Assembly: GCF_000328705.1 (NCBI RefSeq)
Contig: NC_019673.1
Location: forward strand, 8,691,501 to 8,755,500
Source of the DNA: Saccharothrix espanaensis DSM 44229
GTDB taxonomy: Bacteria; Actinomycetota; Actinomycetes; Mycobacteriales; Pseudonocardiaceae
Direction: 5' to 3'
Length of the DNA: 64,000 nucleotides
Shown one piece after another: positions 41,043-49,370 of the stretch. Under the pieces are notes generated by a model that saw only the letters and a program-made list of their open reading frames with translations, was not told the DNA's origin and made no database searches. The position numbers were made by a program, and so were the translations under genes. The stretch's first letter is position 1; the number at the start of each line of letters is the position of its first letter.

Positions 41043-41657
41043 GTGTCCGCAGCACCAGAACACGGGTACGAGCCGCACCAGGACCGGCGGTACCCGGCAA
41101 TCGGCCCGCACACCGTCGAGGACTGGTTGGACCTGCCGCCGACAGCGGACGGTTCACGCATCGAGCTGATCCTGGGGTACCTGACCGTGACTCCCGCACC
41201 AACCGGCGACCATCAGATGGCCGCATTCAACCTCGCGATCCTGGTTCGAGAGGCCCTGCGCGCCGCCGGAATGACAGACCTCCACGTCGCGCCTGCGGTG
41301 AACGTGCGGATCTCCACGGCGTTCCGCGCGGCGCTCATCCCCGACATGGTCGTGTTGGACCGGAAGCCGACCGGGGTGAGTTTCCCCGCAGAGGCCCTGA
41401 AGCTCGCCGTGGAAGTGTGGTCGCCGGGCAACACGCTCGCCGAACGCGAGTTCAAGATGCTCGGCTACGCAGGGGCGGGTGTGCCGCACTTCTGGACCGT
41501 CGATCTACCTGGCAGGCTCAACGACCTCCGCCTGACCGCCTACCGGCTCGACAACGGCACGTACGTCGAGGAGAACGTCCTCAAGCCCGGCGAGGAGACC
41601 ACCATCACCGCCGCACCATTCCCCGTCACGCTCGACGTGGCCGAACTCGCCGTCTAG
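41043..41657 (+). CDS. Uma2/DUF820-family PD-(D/E)xK-like protein
   Basis: 204 residues from GTG 41043 (GAGAGGTGGG upstream). The Uma2 restriction-endonuclease-like fold shows I-E-L-I-L-G, I-P-D-M-V-V-L-D, L-A-V-E-V-W-S-P-G-N, F-K-M-L-G-Y-A-G-A-G-V-P-H-F-W. The acidic residues of the PD-(D/E)xK site are present (Asp in I-P-D, Glu in V-E-V), and the final lysine is offset, as usual in the family. Uma2 proteins are abundant in actinobacteria and cyanobacteria, and their role is poorly known. The stop codon overlaps that of the convergent glycosyltransferase gene. Confidence 0.85.
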   Translation: MSAAPEHGYEPHQDRRYPAIGPHTVEDWLDLPPTADGSRIELILGYLTVTPAPTGDHQMAAFNLAILVREALRAAGMTDLHVAPAVNVRISTAFRAALIPDMVVLDRKPTGVSFPAEALKLAVEVWSPGNTLAEREFKMLGYAGAGVPHFWTVDLPGRLNDLRLTAYRLDNGTYVEENVLKPGEETTITAAPFPVTLDVAELAV

Positions 41658-42742
41658 GCAGCCGGCGTGCGGCACTGGGCCTTGTCGGCGCAGGCGCGCA
41701 GCGCCTCCAGCACCCGGGGCCACGTGCAGTTCGGCTCGGTCTCCCGGTTGTGCTGCGCGATCCGCCGCCGCTCGGCGTGGTCGCCCGCCAACCGGACCAC
41801 CCCGCCGACCAGGTCGTCGGTCAGCACGCCCTCGACACCGTCGCGCACGAAGTCGGTGACCCCGGTCCCCGGCCGGGCCACCACCGGCACCCCGGCGGTG
41901 CGGGCCTCCAGCGTCGCCAGGCCGAACGCCTCGGCCACCGTCGGGTTCACGAACACGTCCGCGCCGGCCAGCAGCCGCGAGATCCCGGCCCGGTCCAGCC
42001 GGCCCGGCAGCGACACCCAGTCCATCCCGTGCCGGCGCAGGTAGCGCCGCATCGACGCCATCTCCGGTCCGTCCCCGGCGATCGTCGCACGCAGGTTGCC
42101 TACCTGGCGCTGGGCCTCGCGCAGCACCTCCAGCAGCCGCATCGGCTGCTTGCGCGGGGCGAGCCGGCCCACCGACACGACGTGCACCGAGTCGTCCGGC
42201 CGCGGGTCGGCCCCGCCGCGCCACTGGGTGGGCGTGATCCCGTTCGGCACCACCGAAACCTCGACGCCGGGCAGCGCCGCGCGCATCCGGTCGGCGGCGG
42301 CCGTGCTCACCGCGCCCAGGACCAGCGGCGTGCGGGTCCAGCCGCCCACCCGGTCCAGCCAGCGGTAGGCGCGCTGCACCGACGGGTCCCACATGCTGTG
42401 CACCACGGCGACCGTCGGCAGCCCCAGCCGCAGCGACGTGCGGATGCCCGACCAGGCGAACGGTGAGATCGCGCCCACATGCGCGTATACGACGTCCGGA
42501 CGCACTTCGGACAGGATTCGATCAATGTGCTTGCCCGCGCGCGGGTGCACTGGCAGGTTCCACGGCAAGCGCATGGCGACCCGGTGCACCTGGTACCCGG
42601 GTGGCTGTTCGGCCAGCCGGGTCGCCGTCACGACGTGCACCTGTTCGCCGGCCTCGCGCTGCGCGCCGGCGAGGCCGGCGACCTGCACCTCGATCCCGCC
42701 CAACCGCGGGAGGAAGCAGTCGGTGACGTGGATGATCGACAC
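41654..42742 (-). CDS. GT4-family glycosyltransferase
   Basis: 362 residues from GTG 42742, with GGGAGT five bases upstream. The N-terminal GT-B domain carries P-R-L-G-G-I-E-V-Q-V. The C-terminal domain has V-V-S-V-G-R-L-A-P-R-K, I-A-G-D-G-P and the E-x7-E motif A-E-A-F-G-L-A-T-L-E-A, the nucleotide-sugar site of retaining GT4 enzymes. The acceptor is unknown. It is divergent from a PIG-L deacetylase only 49 bp away, and the deacetylase is coupled to a flippase-like membrane protein, so the three may build and move a glycolipid. It is not obviously MshA. Confidence 0.88.
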   Translation of the reverse strand: MSIIHVTDCFLPRLGGIEVQVAGLAGAQREAGEQVHVVTATRLAEQPPGYQVHRVAMRLPWNLPVHPRAGKHIDRILSEVRPDVVYAHVGAISPFAWSGIRTSLRLGLPTVAVVHSMWDPSVQRAYRWLDRVGGWTRTPLVLGAVSTAAADRMRAALPGVEVSVVPNGITPTQWRGGADPRPDDSVHVVSVGRLAPRKQPMRLLEVLREAQRQVGNLRATIAGDGPEMASMRRYLRRHGMDWVSLPGRLDRAGISRLLAGADVFVNPTVAEAFGLATLEARTAGVPVVARPGTGVTDFVRDGVEGVLTDDLVGGVVRLAGDHAERRRIAQHNRETEPNCTWPRVLEALRACADKAQCRTPAA

Positions 42743-42791
42743 ATGGACTCCCGTCAAGCCGCCGAACAGACCAACTGACACTCTTACACCT

Positions 42792-43529
42792 GTGAGCCGT
42801 ACCTGCGTGTTCTTTCACGCCCACCCAGACGACGAAGCCCTGCTGACCGGCGGGACCATGGCCCGCCTCGCCGCGGAGGGGCACCGGGTCGTGCTCGTCG
42901 TGGCCACCGCGGGCGAGCGCGGGCTGGCGTCGGACCGGCACGACCTGGGCGCGGTCAGGACACGGGAGGCCCACGTCTCGGCGAAAGCCCTGGGTTGCTC
43001 ACGTGTCGAGTTTCTCGGCTACGAGGACTCCGGCCTGGACGGTTCGGCAGGATTCGCCCAAGCGGACGTGTCGGAAGCGGCCGGACGCCTCGCGGAGCTG
43101 CTCCACGAGGAGAAGGCCGACCTGCTCACGACGTACGACCCGACCGGAGGATACGGGCACCCCGATCACGTCCAGGTGCACCGGGTCGGCGCGCTCGCCG
43201 CGGAGCTGGCAGGCACACTGAGGGTGTGGGAGGCGACGGTCGACCGGACTCTGCTGCTGCGCGGGCTGCGCCTGGCGCGGCTGGTGCGCGACTTCGACCT
43301 GACTCCGTTCAAGTCGGCTTACACGCCGCGCGAGGAGATCACCCACAGGGTCAACGTACGCCGCTACCTGGACCAGAAGAGGGCCGCGCTGGCGGCGCAC
43401 GCGACGCAGACCACGGGCGGCGAGGACCCGCGCACCCTGACGGCCCTGCTCAGCCTGCCGAAGCCGTTGTTCAGGCTGGTGATGGGGACGGAGTGGTACG
43501 TGGAGCGCAAGCGCTTGCGAGCCCGGTGA
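42792..43529 (+). CDS. PIG-L/LmbE-family N-acetylglucosaminyl deacetylase
   Basis: 245 residues. Zinc and catalytic motifs are H-A-H-P-D-D-E at 9-15 and H-P-D-H at 123-126, as in MshB and LmbE-type deacetylases. They hydrolyse N-acetyl groups from GlcNAc conjugates. Start GTG 42792. The end overlaps the next gene by GTGA. Together with the divergent glycosyltransferase it could act on a GlcNAc-containing lipid or pseudodisaccharide (inference). Confidence 0.88.
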   Translation: MSRTCVFFHAHPDDEALLTGGTMARLAAEGHRVVLVVATAGERGLASDRHDLGAVRTREAHVSAKALGCSRVEFLGYEDSGLDGSAGFAQADVSEAAGRLAELLHEEKADLLTTYDPTGGYGHPDHVQVHRVGALAAELAGTLRVWEATVDRTLLLRGLRLARLVRDFDLTPFKSAYTPREEITHRVNVRRYLDQKRAALAAHATQTTGGEDPRTLTALLSLPKPLFRLVMGTEWYVERKRLRAR

Positions 43530-44500
43530 CCACGACGGCGCCCGCCCGCCCCGGCCCGCCCCGGTGGCGCACCTGGCTGCGGCTGGGCGCCTCGGTCGCG
43601 TCGCTGGCCCTCGCGGTCTGGCTCGTCGTGGCCATGGTGCCGACGGTGAGCGGCGTCGACTGGGCGTCCATCGGCGCGCAGATGTCCGACGTCGGCCCGG
43701 TCGCCCTGCTCGGCCTGACCGCGCTGTGGCTGGCGGGCCTGTGGGCCTACACCTACGTGCTCACCGGCTCGATGCCCGGCCTGCGCAACACCCAGGCGTT
43801 CAGCCTCAACGCGGCGGGCAGCGCGGTCAGCAACCTGATCCCGTTCGGCGGCGCGGCCGGCGTGGCGGTGACGGCGGTGATGGCGGCGAGCTGGGGCCAC
43901 TCGGTGCGCGCGATCACCACGTCCACGATCGTCAGCGGCCTGTGGAACGCGCTGGGCCGGGTCGCCCTGCCGCTGGTGGCGCTGGCCATCCAGGGCGCGG
44001 CGGTGTTCGGCCAAGGCGTCCTGGCGGCCACGCTGGGCACCGCGGCGGCCCTGGCGGCCGTGGTGATCGGCCTGACCCGGCTCCGGTGGCTCAGCGGCGT
44101 GCTCAGGGGTCGTGCGCGGCGGTTCGTGGTGCGGCTGCGGCGGCAGAACGCGGCGGTCGTCCGCAACGGCTGGTCGAAGATGACCCTGGGCATGGTCGCC
44201 TACCTGCTGCTCCAGGCCCTGCTGATGTGGTGCTGCCTGGCGGTGACCGGCACCGAGCTGTCGCTGCCCGCGCTGATCGCGGCGTTCGCGGTGAGCCGGC
44301 TGCTGACCCTCGCGGTGATCACGCCGGGCGGCTTCGGGGTCAGCGAGAACGGCACGATCGCCCTGCTGGTGGCGCTGGGCACGCCCGCCGCGCCCGCCGT
44401 GGCCGGGGTGCTGCTGTTCGCGGTCTTCACGTTCCTCGCCGAGATCCCGCTGGGCGGTGCGGCGTGGCTCAACTGGTCGGTCCGCCGCGCCCGCACCTGA
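43526..44500 (+). CDS. flippase-like integral membrane protein (LPG synthase TM/UPF0104 family)
   Basis: 324 residues with about eight transmembrane helices and few soluble segments. The pattern N-L-I-P-F-G-G-A-A-G...S-x-I-V-S-G-L-W-N and the late L-A-V-I-T-P-G-G-F-G-V-S-E motif are those of the lysylphosphatidylglycerol synthase transmembrane family, which includes putative glycolipid flippases (AglD-like). It has no synthase domain. It is translationally coupled to the PIG-L gene by GTGA, which supports handling of the same lipid-linked substrate. Confidence 0.8.
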   Translation: MTTTAPARPGPPRWRTWLRLGASVASLALAVWLVVAMVPTVSGVDWASIGAQMSDVGPVALLGLTALWLAGLWAYTYVLTGSMPGLRNTQAFSLNAAGSAVSNLIPFGGAAGVAVTAVMAASWGHSVRAITTSTIVSGLWNALGRVALPLVALAIQGAAVFGQGVLAATLGTAAALAAVVIGLTRLRWLSGVLRGRARRFVVRLRRQNAAVVRNGWSKMTLGMVAYLLLQALLMWCCLAVTGTELSLPALIAAFAVSRLLTLAVITPGGFGVSENGTIALLVALGTPAAPAVAGVLLFAVFTFLAEIPLGGAAWLNWSVRRART

Positions 44501-44611
44501 CCGTCGGGGTTGTGGCGGACCCGAGAGCACAAGGCGAAGTGCGAAAGTGCACAGAGCGGGCACGCCTGGTCGACGTGCGGTCCAAGACCGCCGCCTCCGG
44601 CCGCGCGCGGC

Positions 44612-45403
44612 TCAAGGGGTCGGCGCGACCCGCACGTTCCGGGTGACCAGGGCGCGCTCGGCGAGCAAGGCGTCCTCCGGGTAGTCGACGCGCACCAGCG
44701 ACAACCCGTGCGCCGGCGCGACCGTCACCGCGCTGGACCTCGCCGTCAGCGACAGCAGCGACGCCGGCCACGGGACGGGCTTGCGCCCCTCGCCGACCGC
44801 CAGCAGGGCCCCGACCAGGCTGCGCACCATCGAGTGGCAGAACGCGTCGGCCGACACGAACGCCGTCAGCACGTCCCCCGAGCGCTCCCACGACAGCCGC
44901 TGCAACTCGCGGATCGTCGTGGCCCCCTCACGCCGCTTGCAGAACGCGCAGAAGTCCTTCTCCCCCAGCAACAACGCCGAAGCGTCGTTCAACGCGCCCA
45001 GGTCCAGCGGGCGCGGCCAGGCCAGGGTGTCCGACCGCCGCAGCGGGTGCGCGCCGAACGGGGCGTCGGTCACGCGGTACTCGTAGTGCCGCCGCAGCGC
45101 GGAGAACCGGGCGTCGAACTCGACCGGCACCACCCGCGCGGAGAACACCCGCACGTCGGCCGGCAGCGCGCGGGCCAGCCTGCGGGGCAGCCCGGCGACG
45201 TCCACACCGGACGGCAGGTCGGCGTGCGCCACCTGACCGGCGGCGTGCACCCCGGCGTCCGTGCGGCCCGCCACGGTCAGCGTCACGTCCTCGCGCAACA
45301 CGGTGGACAGCGTGTCCTCCAGCACCCCGCACACCGTGCGCCGCTCCGGCTGCCGCGCCCAGCCGGAGAACCCGGTCCCGTCGTAAGCCAGGTCCAGGCG
45401 CAC
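44612..45403 (-). CDS. truA: tRNA pseudouridine(38-40) synthase TruA
   Basis: 263 residues. The catalytic aspartate is D49 in A-G-R-T-D-A-G-V-H-A. Further family motifs are Y-D-G-T-x-F-x-G-W at the N-terminus and F-C-H-S-M-V-R-S-L-V-G near the C-terminus. It makes pseudouridine at positions 38-40 of the tRNA anticodon arm. GTG 45403 is the first start in frame after the rplQ terminator. The position after rplQ is conserved in actinobacteria. Confidence 0.95.
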   Translation of the reverse strand: MRLDLAYDGTGFSGWARQPERRTVCGVLEDTLSTVLREDVTLTVAGRTDAGVHAAGQVAHADLPSGVDVAGLPRRLARALPADVRVFSARVVPVEFDARFSALRRHYEYRVTDAPFGAHPLRRSDTLAWPRPLDLGALNDASALLLGEKDFCAFCKRREGATTIRELQRLSWERSGDVLTAFVSADAFCHSMVRSLVGALLAVGEGRKPVPWPASLLSLTARSSAVTVAPAHGLSLVRVDYPEDALLAERALVTRNVRVAPTP

Positions 45404-45407
45404 ACGA

Positions 45408-45444
45408 ACGAGCCCGTCGCCCCCAGCGGGGACGACGGGCTCGT
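45408..45444 (-). terminator. hairpin between rplQ and truA
   Basis: A 12-bp stem (45408-45419 with 45433-45444) extended by 4 bp (CCCC/GGGG) around an AGC loop, with one mismatch. It lies 16 bp after the rplQ stop and ends just 5 bp before the truA start, so it should reduce read-through and may also sequester the truA ribosome binding site. Confidence 0.75.
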
Positions 45445-45459
45445 CGGCGGACGGTTCCG

Positions 45460-46032
45460 TCAGGACCCGTCCTTCTTGCTCTCGGCCTTCGGCGCGTCCT
45501 CGGACGCGTCGGCGGCGGTCTCCTCGGTCTCGGCCGCGTCAGCGGCCTCGTCCTTGGTGTCGACGTCCTTGGTGTCGGCGTCCTCGACCTCGTCGTCCTT
45601 GACCTCGGTGGCCTTGGGGGCCTGGTCCTTGGCGAACTTGGTCTTGCGGGCGCGCTCCGCCTCGGAGGTGACGGTCTGCTCCTGCACCAGCTCGATCACG
45701 GCCATGGGGGCGTTGTCGCCCTTGCGCGCCAGCGTCTTGGTGATGCGGGTGTAGCCGCCCAGGCGGTCCGCGAACTGCGGGCCGATCTCGGCGAACAGCT
45801 TGTGCACGATGTCCTTGTCGCGGATGACCTTGAGGATCTCGCGACGGTTGTGCAGGTCGCCGACCTTCGCCTTGCTGATCAGCTTCTCGGCGTACGGGCG
45901 CAGGCGCTTGGCCTTGGCCTCCGTGGTCGTGATCCGGCCGTGCGTGAACAGCGAGGTGGCCAGGTTGGCCAACATCAACCGCTCGTGGGCCGGAGAGCCC
46001 CCGAGACGGGGTCCCTTCGTGGGGGTAGGCAT
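45460..46032 (-). CDS. rplQ: 50S ribosomal protein L17 with acidic C-terminal extension
   Basis: Residues 1 to about 122 are L17 (M-P-T-P-T-K-G-P-R-L-G-G-S; H-G-R-I-T-T-T-E-A-K-A-K; G-G-Y-T-R-I-T-K). Residues about 123-190 are an acidic low-complexity tail rich in Asp, Glu, Ala, Lys and Thr. Actinobacterial L17 often has such a tail. It is the last gene of the infA-rplQ operon, after rpoA. Confidence 0.97.
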   Translation of the reverse strand: MPTPTKGPRLGGSPAHERLMLANLATSLFTHGRITTTEAKAKRLRPYAEKLISKAKVGDLHNRREILKVIRDKDIVHKLFAEIGPQFADRLGGYTRITKTLARKGDNAPMAVIELVQEQTVTSEAERARKTKFAKDQAPKATEVKDDEVEDADTKDVDTKDEAADAAETEETAADASEDAPKAESKKDGS

Positions 46033-46090
46033 CGTATTGCTCCTCGGATTACTTGCTGATCCTCTGCTCCGGCCCGGCCGTCAGACGGCC

Positions 46091-47143
46091 TCAGAGCTGC
46101 TCGGTCTCCGCGTAGTCCTGGCCGTCGTCGTGGCTGTCCACGGTCGTGTCCGCGCCCCAGCCCTCGGCGGGGTAGTCGGACGCGGCGGCCGAGGGGTCGA
46201 ACCCAGGGGGGGAGTCCTTCAGCGCGAGGCCGAGACCGACGAGCTTCATCTTGACCTCGTCGATCGACTTCGCACCGAAGTTGCGGATGTCCAGCAGGTC
46301 CGCCTCGCTGCGCGAGACCAGCTCGCCCACCGTGTGGATGCCCTCGCGCTTGAGGCAGTTGTAGGACCGGACGGTGAGGTCCAGGTCCTCGATCGGCATC
46401 GCGAACGCCGCGATGGTGTCGGCCTCGGCGGGCGACGGTCCGATCTCGATGCCCTCGGCGTCGACGTTGAGCTCGCGCGCCAGACCGAACAGCTCCACCA
46501 GGGTCTTGCCCGCGGACGCGACGGCGTCGCGCGGCGTGATGGAGGGCTTGGTCTCGACGTCGAGGATCAGCTTGTCGAAGTCGGTCCGCTGCTCGACACG
46601 GGTGGCCTCGACCTTGTAGGTCACCTTCATGACGGGCGAGTAGATCGAGTCGACGGGGATGCGGCCGATCTCGGCACCGGCCTGCTTGTTCTGCACGGCG
46701 GGGACGTAGCCGCGACCGCGCTCGACCACGAGCTCGATCTCCAGCTTGCCCTTGCCGTTCAGGGTCGCGATGTGCAGGTCGGGGTTGTGCACGGTGACAC
46801 CGGCCGGGGGCACGATGTCGCCTGCGGTCACCGCACCGGGCCCCTGCTTGCGCAGGTACATGGTCACCGGCTCGTCCTCCTCGGAGCTGACGACCAGCTC
46901 CTTGAGGTTGAGGATGATGTCGGTGACGTCTTCCTTCACACCGGGGACGGTCGTGAACTCGTGCAGCACACCGTCGATGCGGATGCTGGTCACGGCCGCG
47001 CCGGGGATGGACGACAGCAGGGTGCGGCGGATGGAGTTGCCGAGGGTGTAGCCGAAGCCCGGCTCCAGCGGCTCGATGACGAACCGGGAGCGGGTCTCGT
47101 TGACCGCTTCCTCGCTGAGCGAGGGGCGCTGGGAAATCAGCAC
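46091..47143 (-). CDS. rpoA: RNA polymerase alpha subunit
   Basis: 350 residues. The N-terminal assembly domain has F-V-I-E-P-L-E-P-G-F-G-Y-T-L-G-N-S-I-R-R-T-L-L-S-S in its dimer helix region. The C-terminal domain, after a linker at about 240, has R-S-Y-N-C-L-K-R-E-G-I-H-T-V-G-E-L, which binds UP elements and activators. A 35-residue acidic tail ends the protein. Start GTG 47143 gives the standard N-terminus M-L-I-S-Q-R-P. Confidence 0.98.
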   Translation of the reverse strand: MLISQRPSLSEEAVNETRSRFVIEPLEPGFGYTLGNSIRRTLLSSIPGAAVTSIRIDGVLHEFTTVPGVKEDVTDIILNLKELVVSSEEDEPVTMYLRKQGPGAVTAGDIVPPAGVTVHNPDLHIATLNGKGKLEIELVVERGRGYVPAVQNKQAGAEIGRIPVDSIYSPVMKVTYKVEATRVEQRTDFDKLILDVETKPSITPRDAVASAGKTLVELFGLARELNVDAEGIEIGPSPAEADTIAAFAMPIEDLDLTVRSYNCLKREGIHTVGELVSRSEADLLDIRNFGAKSIDEVKMKLVGLGLALKDSPPGFDPSAAASDYPAEGWGADTTVDSHDDGQDYAETEQL

Positions 47144-47306
47144 TGGGTTCTTCCTCTCTCAAACCCGACGACCGCTATTTGACGCCGGGAGTGCCGGTCG
47201 CGGAGACCGGCGAACGCGTGCGGCACACCATTCCGTGCCGTCGCGGGACCCGACTGGAGGGCGAACCCCCAAGAAGAAGACTTGAGTGGGCCGCCCTCCA
47301 GGAGGA

Positions 47307-47912
47307 TCACTTCGAGTAGAGCTCGACGATGAGCTGCTCGGTGACGGGCGTGTCGATCTGCGCCCGCTCGGGGAGCTGGTGCACCAGGATGCGCAGGTTG
47401 GACTGCACGACCTGGAGCCACGCCGGGATCGGGCGGTCGCCGAACGACGCACGCGCGGCCTCGAAGGGCAGCGTGGGCAGCGACTTCGGCTTCACGTCGA
47501 TGATGTCGAACTTCGACACCCGGAAGCTCGGGATGTTGACCTTGTGGCCGTTCACGATGAAGTGGCCGTGGCTGACCAGCTGGCGCGCCTGGCGACGGGT
47601 GCGCGCGAGACCCGCGCGGTACACCACGTTGTCCAGCCGCGACTCCAGGATCTGCAGCAGGTTCTCACCGGTCTTGCCGGTGCGGCGGACCGCTTCGTCG
47701 TAGTAGCGGCGGAACTGCTTCTCCAGCACGCCGTACGTGTAGCGGGCCTTCTGCTTCTCCTGGAGCTGGGCCAGGTACTCGGTCTCCTTGATCCGACCGC
47801 GGCCGTGCTGGCCGGGCGGGTAGGGACGGCGCTCGAACGCCTGGTCCCCACCGACGAGGTCGACCTTGAGCCGGCGCGAGATACGGGTAGCCGGTCCGGT
47901 GTAGCGAGCCAT
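47307..47912 (-). CDS. rpsD: 30S ribosomal protein S4
   Basis: 201 residues, a primary 16S rRNA binder and assembly initiator. Features are M-A-R-Y-T-G-P-A-T-R-I-S-R-R-L, the helical Q-L-Q-E-K-Q-K-A-R-Y-T-Y-G, and the S4 RNA-binding domain R-Q-A-R-Q-L-V-S-H-G-H-F-I-V-N-G. The cysteines of zinc-binding S4 are absent, so it is the zinc-free type. It lies between rpsK and rpoA, the standard place. Confidence 0.98.
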   Translation of the reverse strand: MARYTGPATRISRRLKVDLVGGDQAFERRPYPPGQHGRGRIKETEYLAQLQEKQKARYTYGVLEKQFRRYYDEAVRRTGKTGENLLQILESRLDNVVYRAGLARTRRQARQLVSHGHFIVNGHKVNIPSFRVSKFDIIDVKPKSLPTLPFEAARASFGDRPIPAWLQVVQSNLRILVHQLPERAQIDTPVTEQLIVELYSK

Positions 47913-47935
47913 GAGTTCTTACTCCTCCCCGTGCC

Positions 47936-48343
47936 TCAGACCCGGCGCCGCTTGGGCGGGCGGCAGCCGTTGTGGGGCTGCGGGGTCACGTCCTGGATGG
48001 TGCCGACCTCGAGGCCGGCGGCCTGCAGCGAACGGATCGCGGTCTCGCGGCCGGAGCCGGGACCCTTCACGAACACGTCCACCTTGCGCATGCCGTGCTC
48101 GGCGGCCTTGCGGGCGGCGTTCTCGGCGGCCATCTGCGCCGCGAACGGCGTCGACTTGCGCGAGCCCTTGAAGCCCACGTGGCCGGCGGACGCCCAGCTG
48201 ATCACGTTGCCCAGCGGGTCCGTGATGGACACGATGGTGTTGTTGAACGTGCTCTTGATGTGCGCCTGGCCGTGCGAGACGTTCTTCTTTTCCTTGCGCC
48301 GGACCTTCTTGACCCCGGCGCCCGTGCGGGACTTGGGTGGCAT
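47936..48343 (-). CDS. rpsK: 30S ribosomal protein S11
   Basis: 135 residues, part of the platform near the mRNA exit. The sequence has H-I-K-S-T-F-N-N-T-I-V-S-I-T-D, G-F-K-G-S-R-K-S-T-P-F-A-A-Q and the basic tail P-H-N-G-C-R-P-P-K-R-R-R-V. Start ATG 48343, 34 bp after rpsM on the same strand. No unusual feature. Confidence 0.98.
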   Translation of the reverse strand: MPPKSRTGAGVKKVRRKEKKNVSHGQAHIKSTFNNTIVSITDPLGNVISWASAGHVGFKGSRKSTPFAAQMAAENAARKAAEHGMRKVDVFVKGPGSGRETAIRSLQAAGLEVGTIQDVTPQPHNGCRPPKRRRV

Positions 48344-48377
48344 CTCTGGGTGATCTCCTACTTAAGTTCGCGAGGTC

Positions 48378-48758
48378 TTACTTCTTGCCGGCCTTCTTCT
48401 TGCCCGCCACGGTCTTCTTCGGACCCTTACGAGTGCGCGCGTTCGTCTTGGTGCGCTGCCCGCGGACGGGCAGGTTGCGACGGTGGCGCAGACCCTCGTA
48501 GCAGCCGATTTCCATCTTGCGGCGGATGTCGGCCTGAACCTCACGGCGGAGGTCACCCTCGACCTTGAAGTGGTTCTCGATGTACTCCCGCAACTTCGCG
48601 AGGTCTTCGTCACCCAGGTCCTTGACACGCAGGTCAGGGGAGATCTCGGTGGCGGTCAGCAGCTCCTTCGAGCGCGTGCGACCAATGCCGAAGATGTAGG
48701 TGAGCGCGATCTCCATCCGCTTCTCGCGGGGGAGGTCGACGCCAGCGAGTCGTGCCAT
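48378..48758 (-). CDS. rpsM: 30S ribosomal protein S13
   Basis: 126 residues, at the head of the 30S subunit. Typical stretches are M-A-R-L-A-G-V-D-L-P-R-E-K-R, Y-I-F-G-I-G-R-T-R-S, and R-G-Q-R-T-K-T-N-A-R-T-R-K-G. The tail is Lys-rich (K-K-T-V-A-G-K-K-K-A-G-K-K) and contacts tRNA. A 218-bp gap to rpmJ upstream holds no gene that I can support. Confidence 0.98.
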   Translation of the reverse strand: MARLAGVDLPREKRMEIALTYIFGIGRTRSKELLTATEISPDLRVKDLGDEDLAKLREYIENHFKVEGDLRREVQADIRRKMEIGCYEGLRHRRNLPVRGQRTKTNARTRKGPKKTVAGKKKAGKK

Positions 48759-48976
48759 ACGGCGCTTGCTCCTGTCGGTGTCGCTCCAGGTCTGCTCCTC
48801 GCCCGATTCCGGGACTGACTCGCTGTGTCAGTTCCGCCCGCTCTCACGGTCGGTGTCCCGGCCCCGGCCTGGAGTCCGGGGGTGCGCCCGCGCGCGACGG
48901 TGCGCGCGTGGGCAGGTGCGAAGAGGCTTGCTGTTGTCGCGTCGGGTGAGGACCGCGACGGAGTGCTAGGCGTTGA

Positions 48977-49090
48977 TCAGCCCTGGCGCTGCTTGTGGCG
49001 CAGGTTCTCGCAGATCACCATGACCCGGCCGTGACGGCGGATCACCTTGCACTTGTCGCAGATCTTCTTGACGCTCGGCTGGACCTTCAC
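48977..49090 (-). CDS. rpmJ: 50S ribosomal protein L36, zinc-binding form
   Basis: A 37-residue protein: M-K-V-Q-P-S-V-K-K-I-C-D-K-C-K-V, then H-G-R-V-M-V-I-C-E-N-x-R-H-K-Q-R-Q-G. Cys11, Cys14, Cys27 and His32 form the zinc ribbon of the C+ type. GTG start 49090. It lies between infA and rpsM, the usual bacterial order. The zinc-dependent form suggests a separate zinc-free paralogue could exist elsewhere in the genome (inference). Confidence 0.97.
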   Translation of the reverse strand: MKVQPSVKKICDKCKVIRRHGRVMVICENLRHKQRQG

Positions 49091-49148
49091 GCCTGAGCTC
49101 TCCTGCTGCTAGCCAGGTGTCCCCGAGGCATCGTGAACACCGTGGAGG

Positions 49149-49370
49149 TCACTTGTAGCGGTAGACGATGCGCCCGCGGGACAGGTCGTAGGGCGAGAGC
49201 TCCACGACTACCCGGTCCTCGGGGAGGATACGGATGTAGTGCTGACGCATCTTGCCGCTGATGTGTGCCAGGACCTTGTGCCCGTTCTCCAACTCGACGC
49301 GGAACATCGCGTTGGGGAGCGGCTCGACTACGCGGCCCTCGACCTCAATGGCCCCGTCCTTCTTGCCCAT
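49149..49370 (-). CDS. infA: translation initiation factor IF-1
   Basis: 73 residues, a single OB fold. It starts M-G-K-K-D-G-A-I-E-V-E-G and carries V-L-A-H-I-S-G-K-M-R, I-R-I-L-P-E-D-R-V, and L-S-R-G-R-I-V-Y-R-Y-K. ATG 49370 has GGAGG three bases upstream (cgcGGAGGac). A longer frame upstream is not conserved. First gene of the infA-rpmJ-rpsM-rpsK-rpsD-rpoA-rplQ operon. Confidence 0.98.
   Translation of the reverse strand: MGKKDGAIEVEGRVVEPLPNAMFRVELENGHKVLAHISGKMRQHYIRILPEDRVVVELSPYDLSRGRIVYRYK

Noticed and set aside
41654..43529. A mycothiol mshA-mshB pair
   Set aside because: The glycosyltransferase lacks the typical MshA N-terminal glycine-rich motif and the genes are divergent. The deacetylase is coupled to a membrane flippase-like gene, which fits a glycolipid role better.
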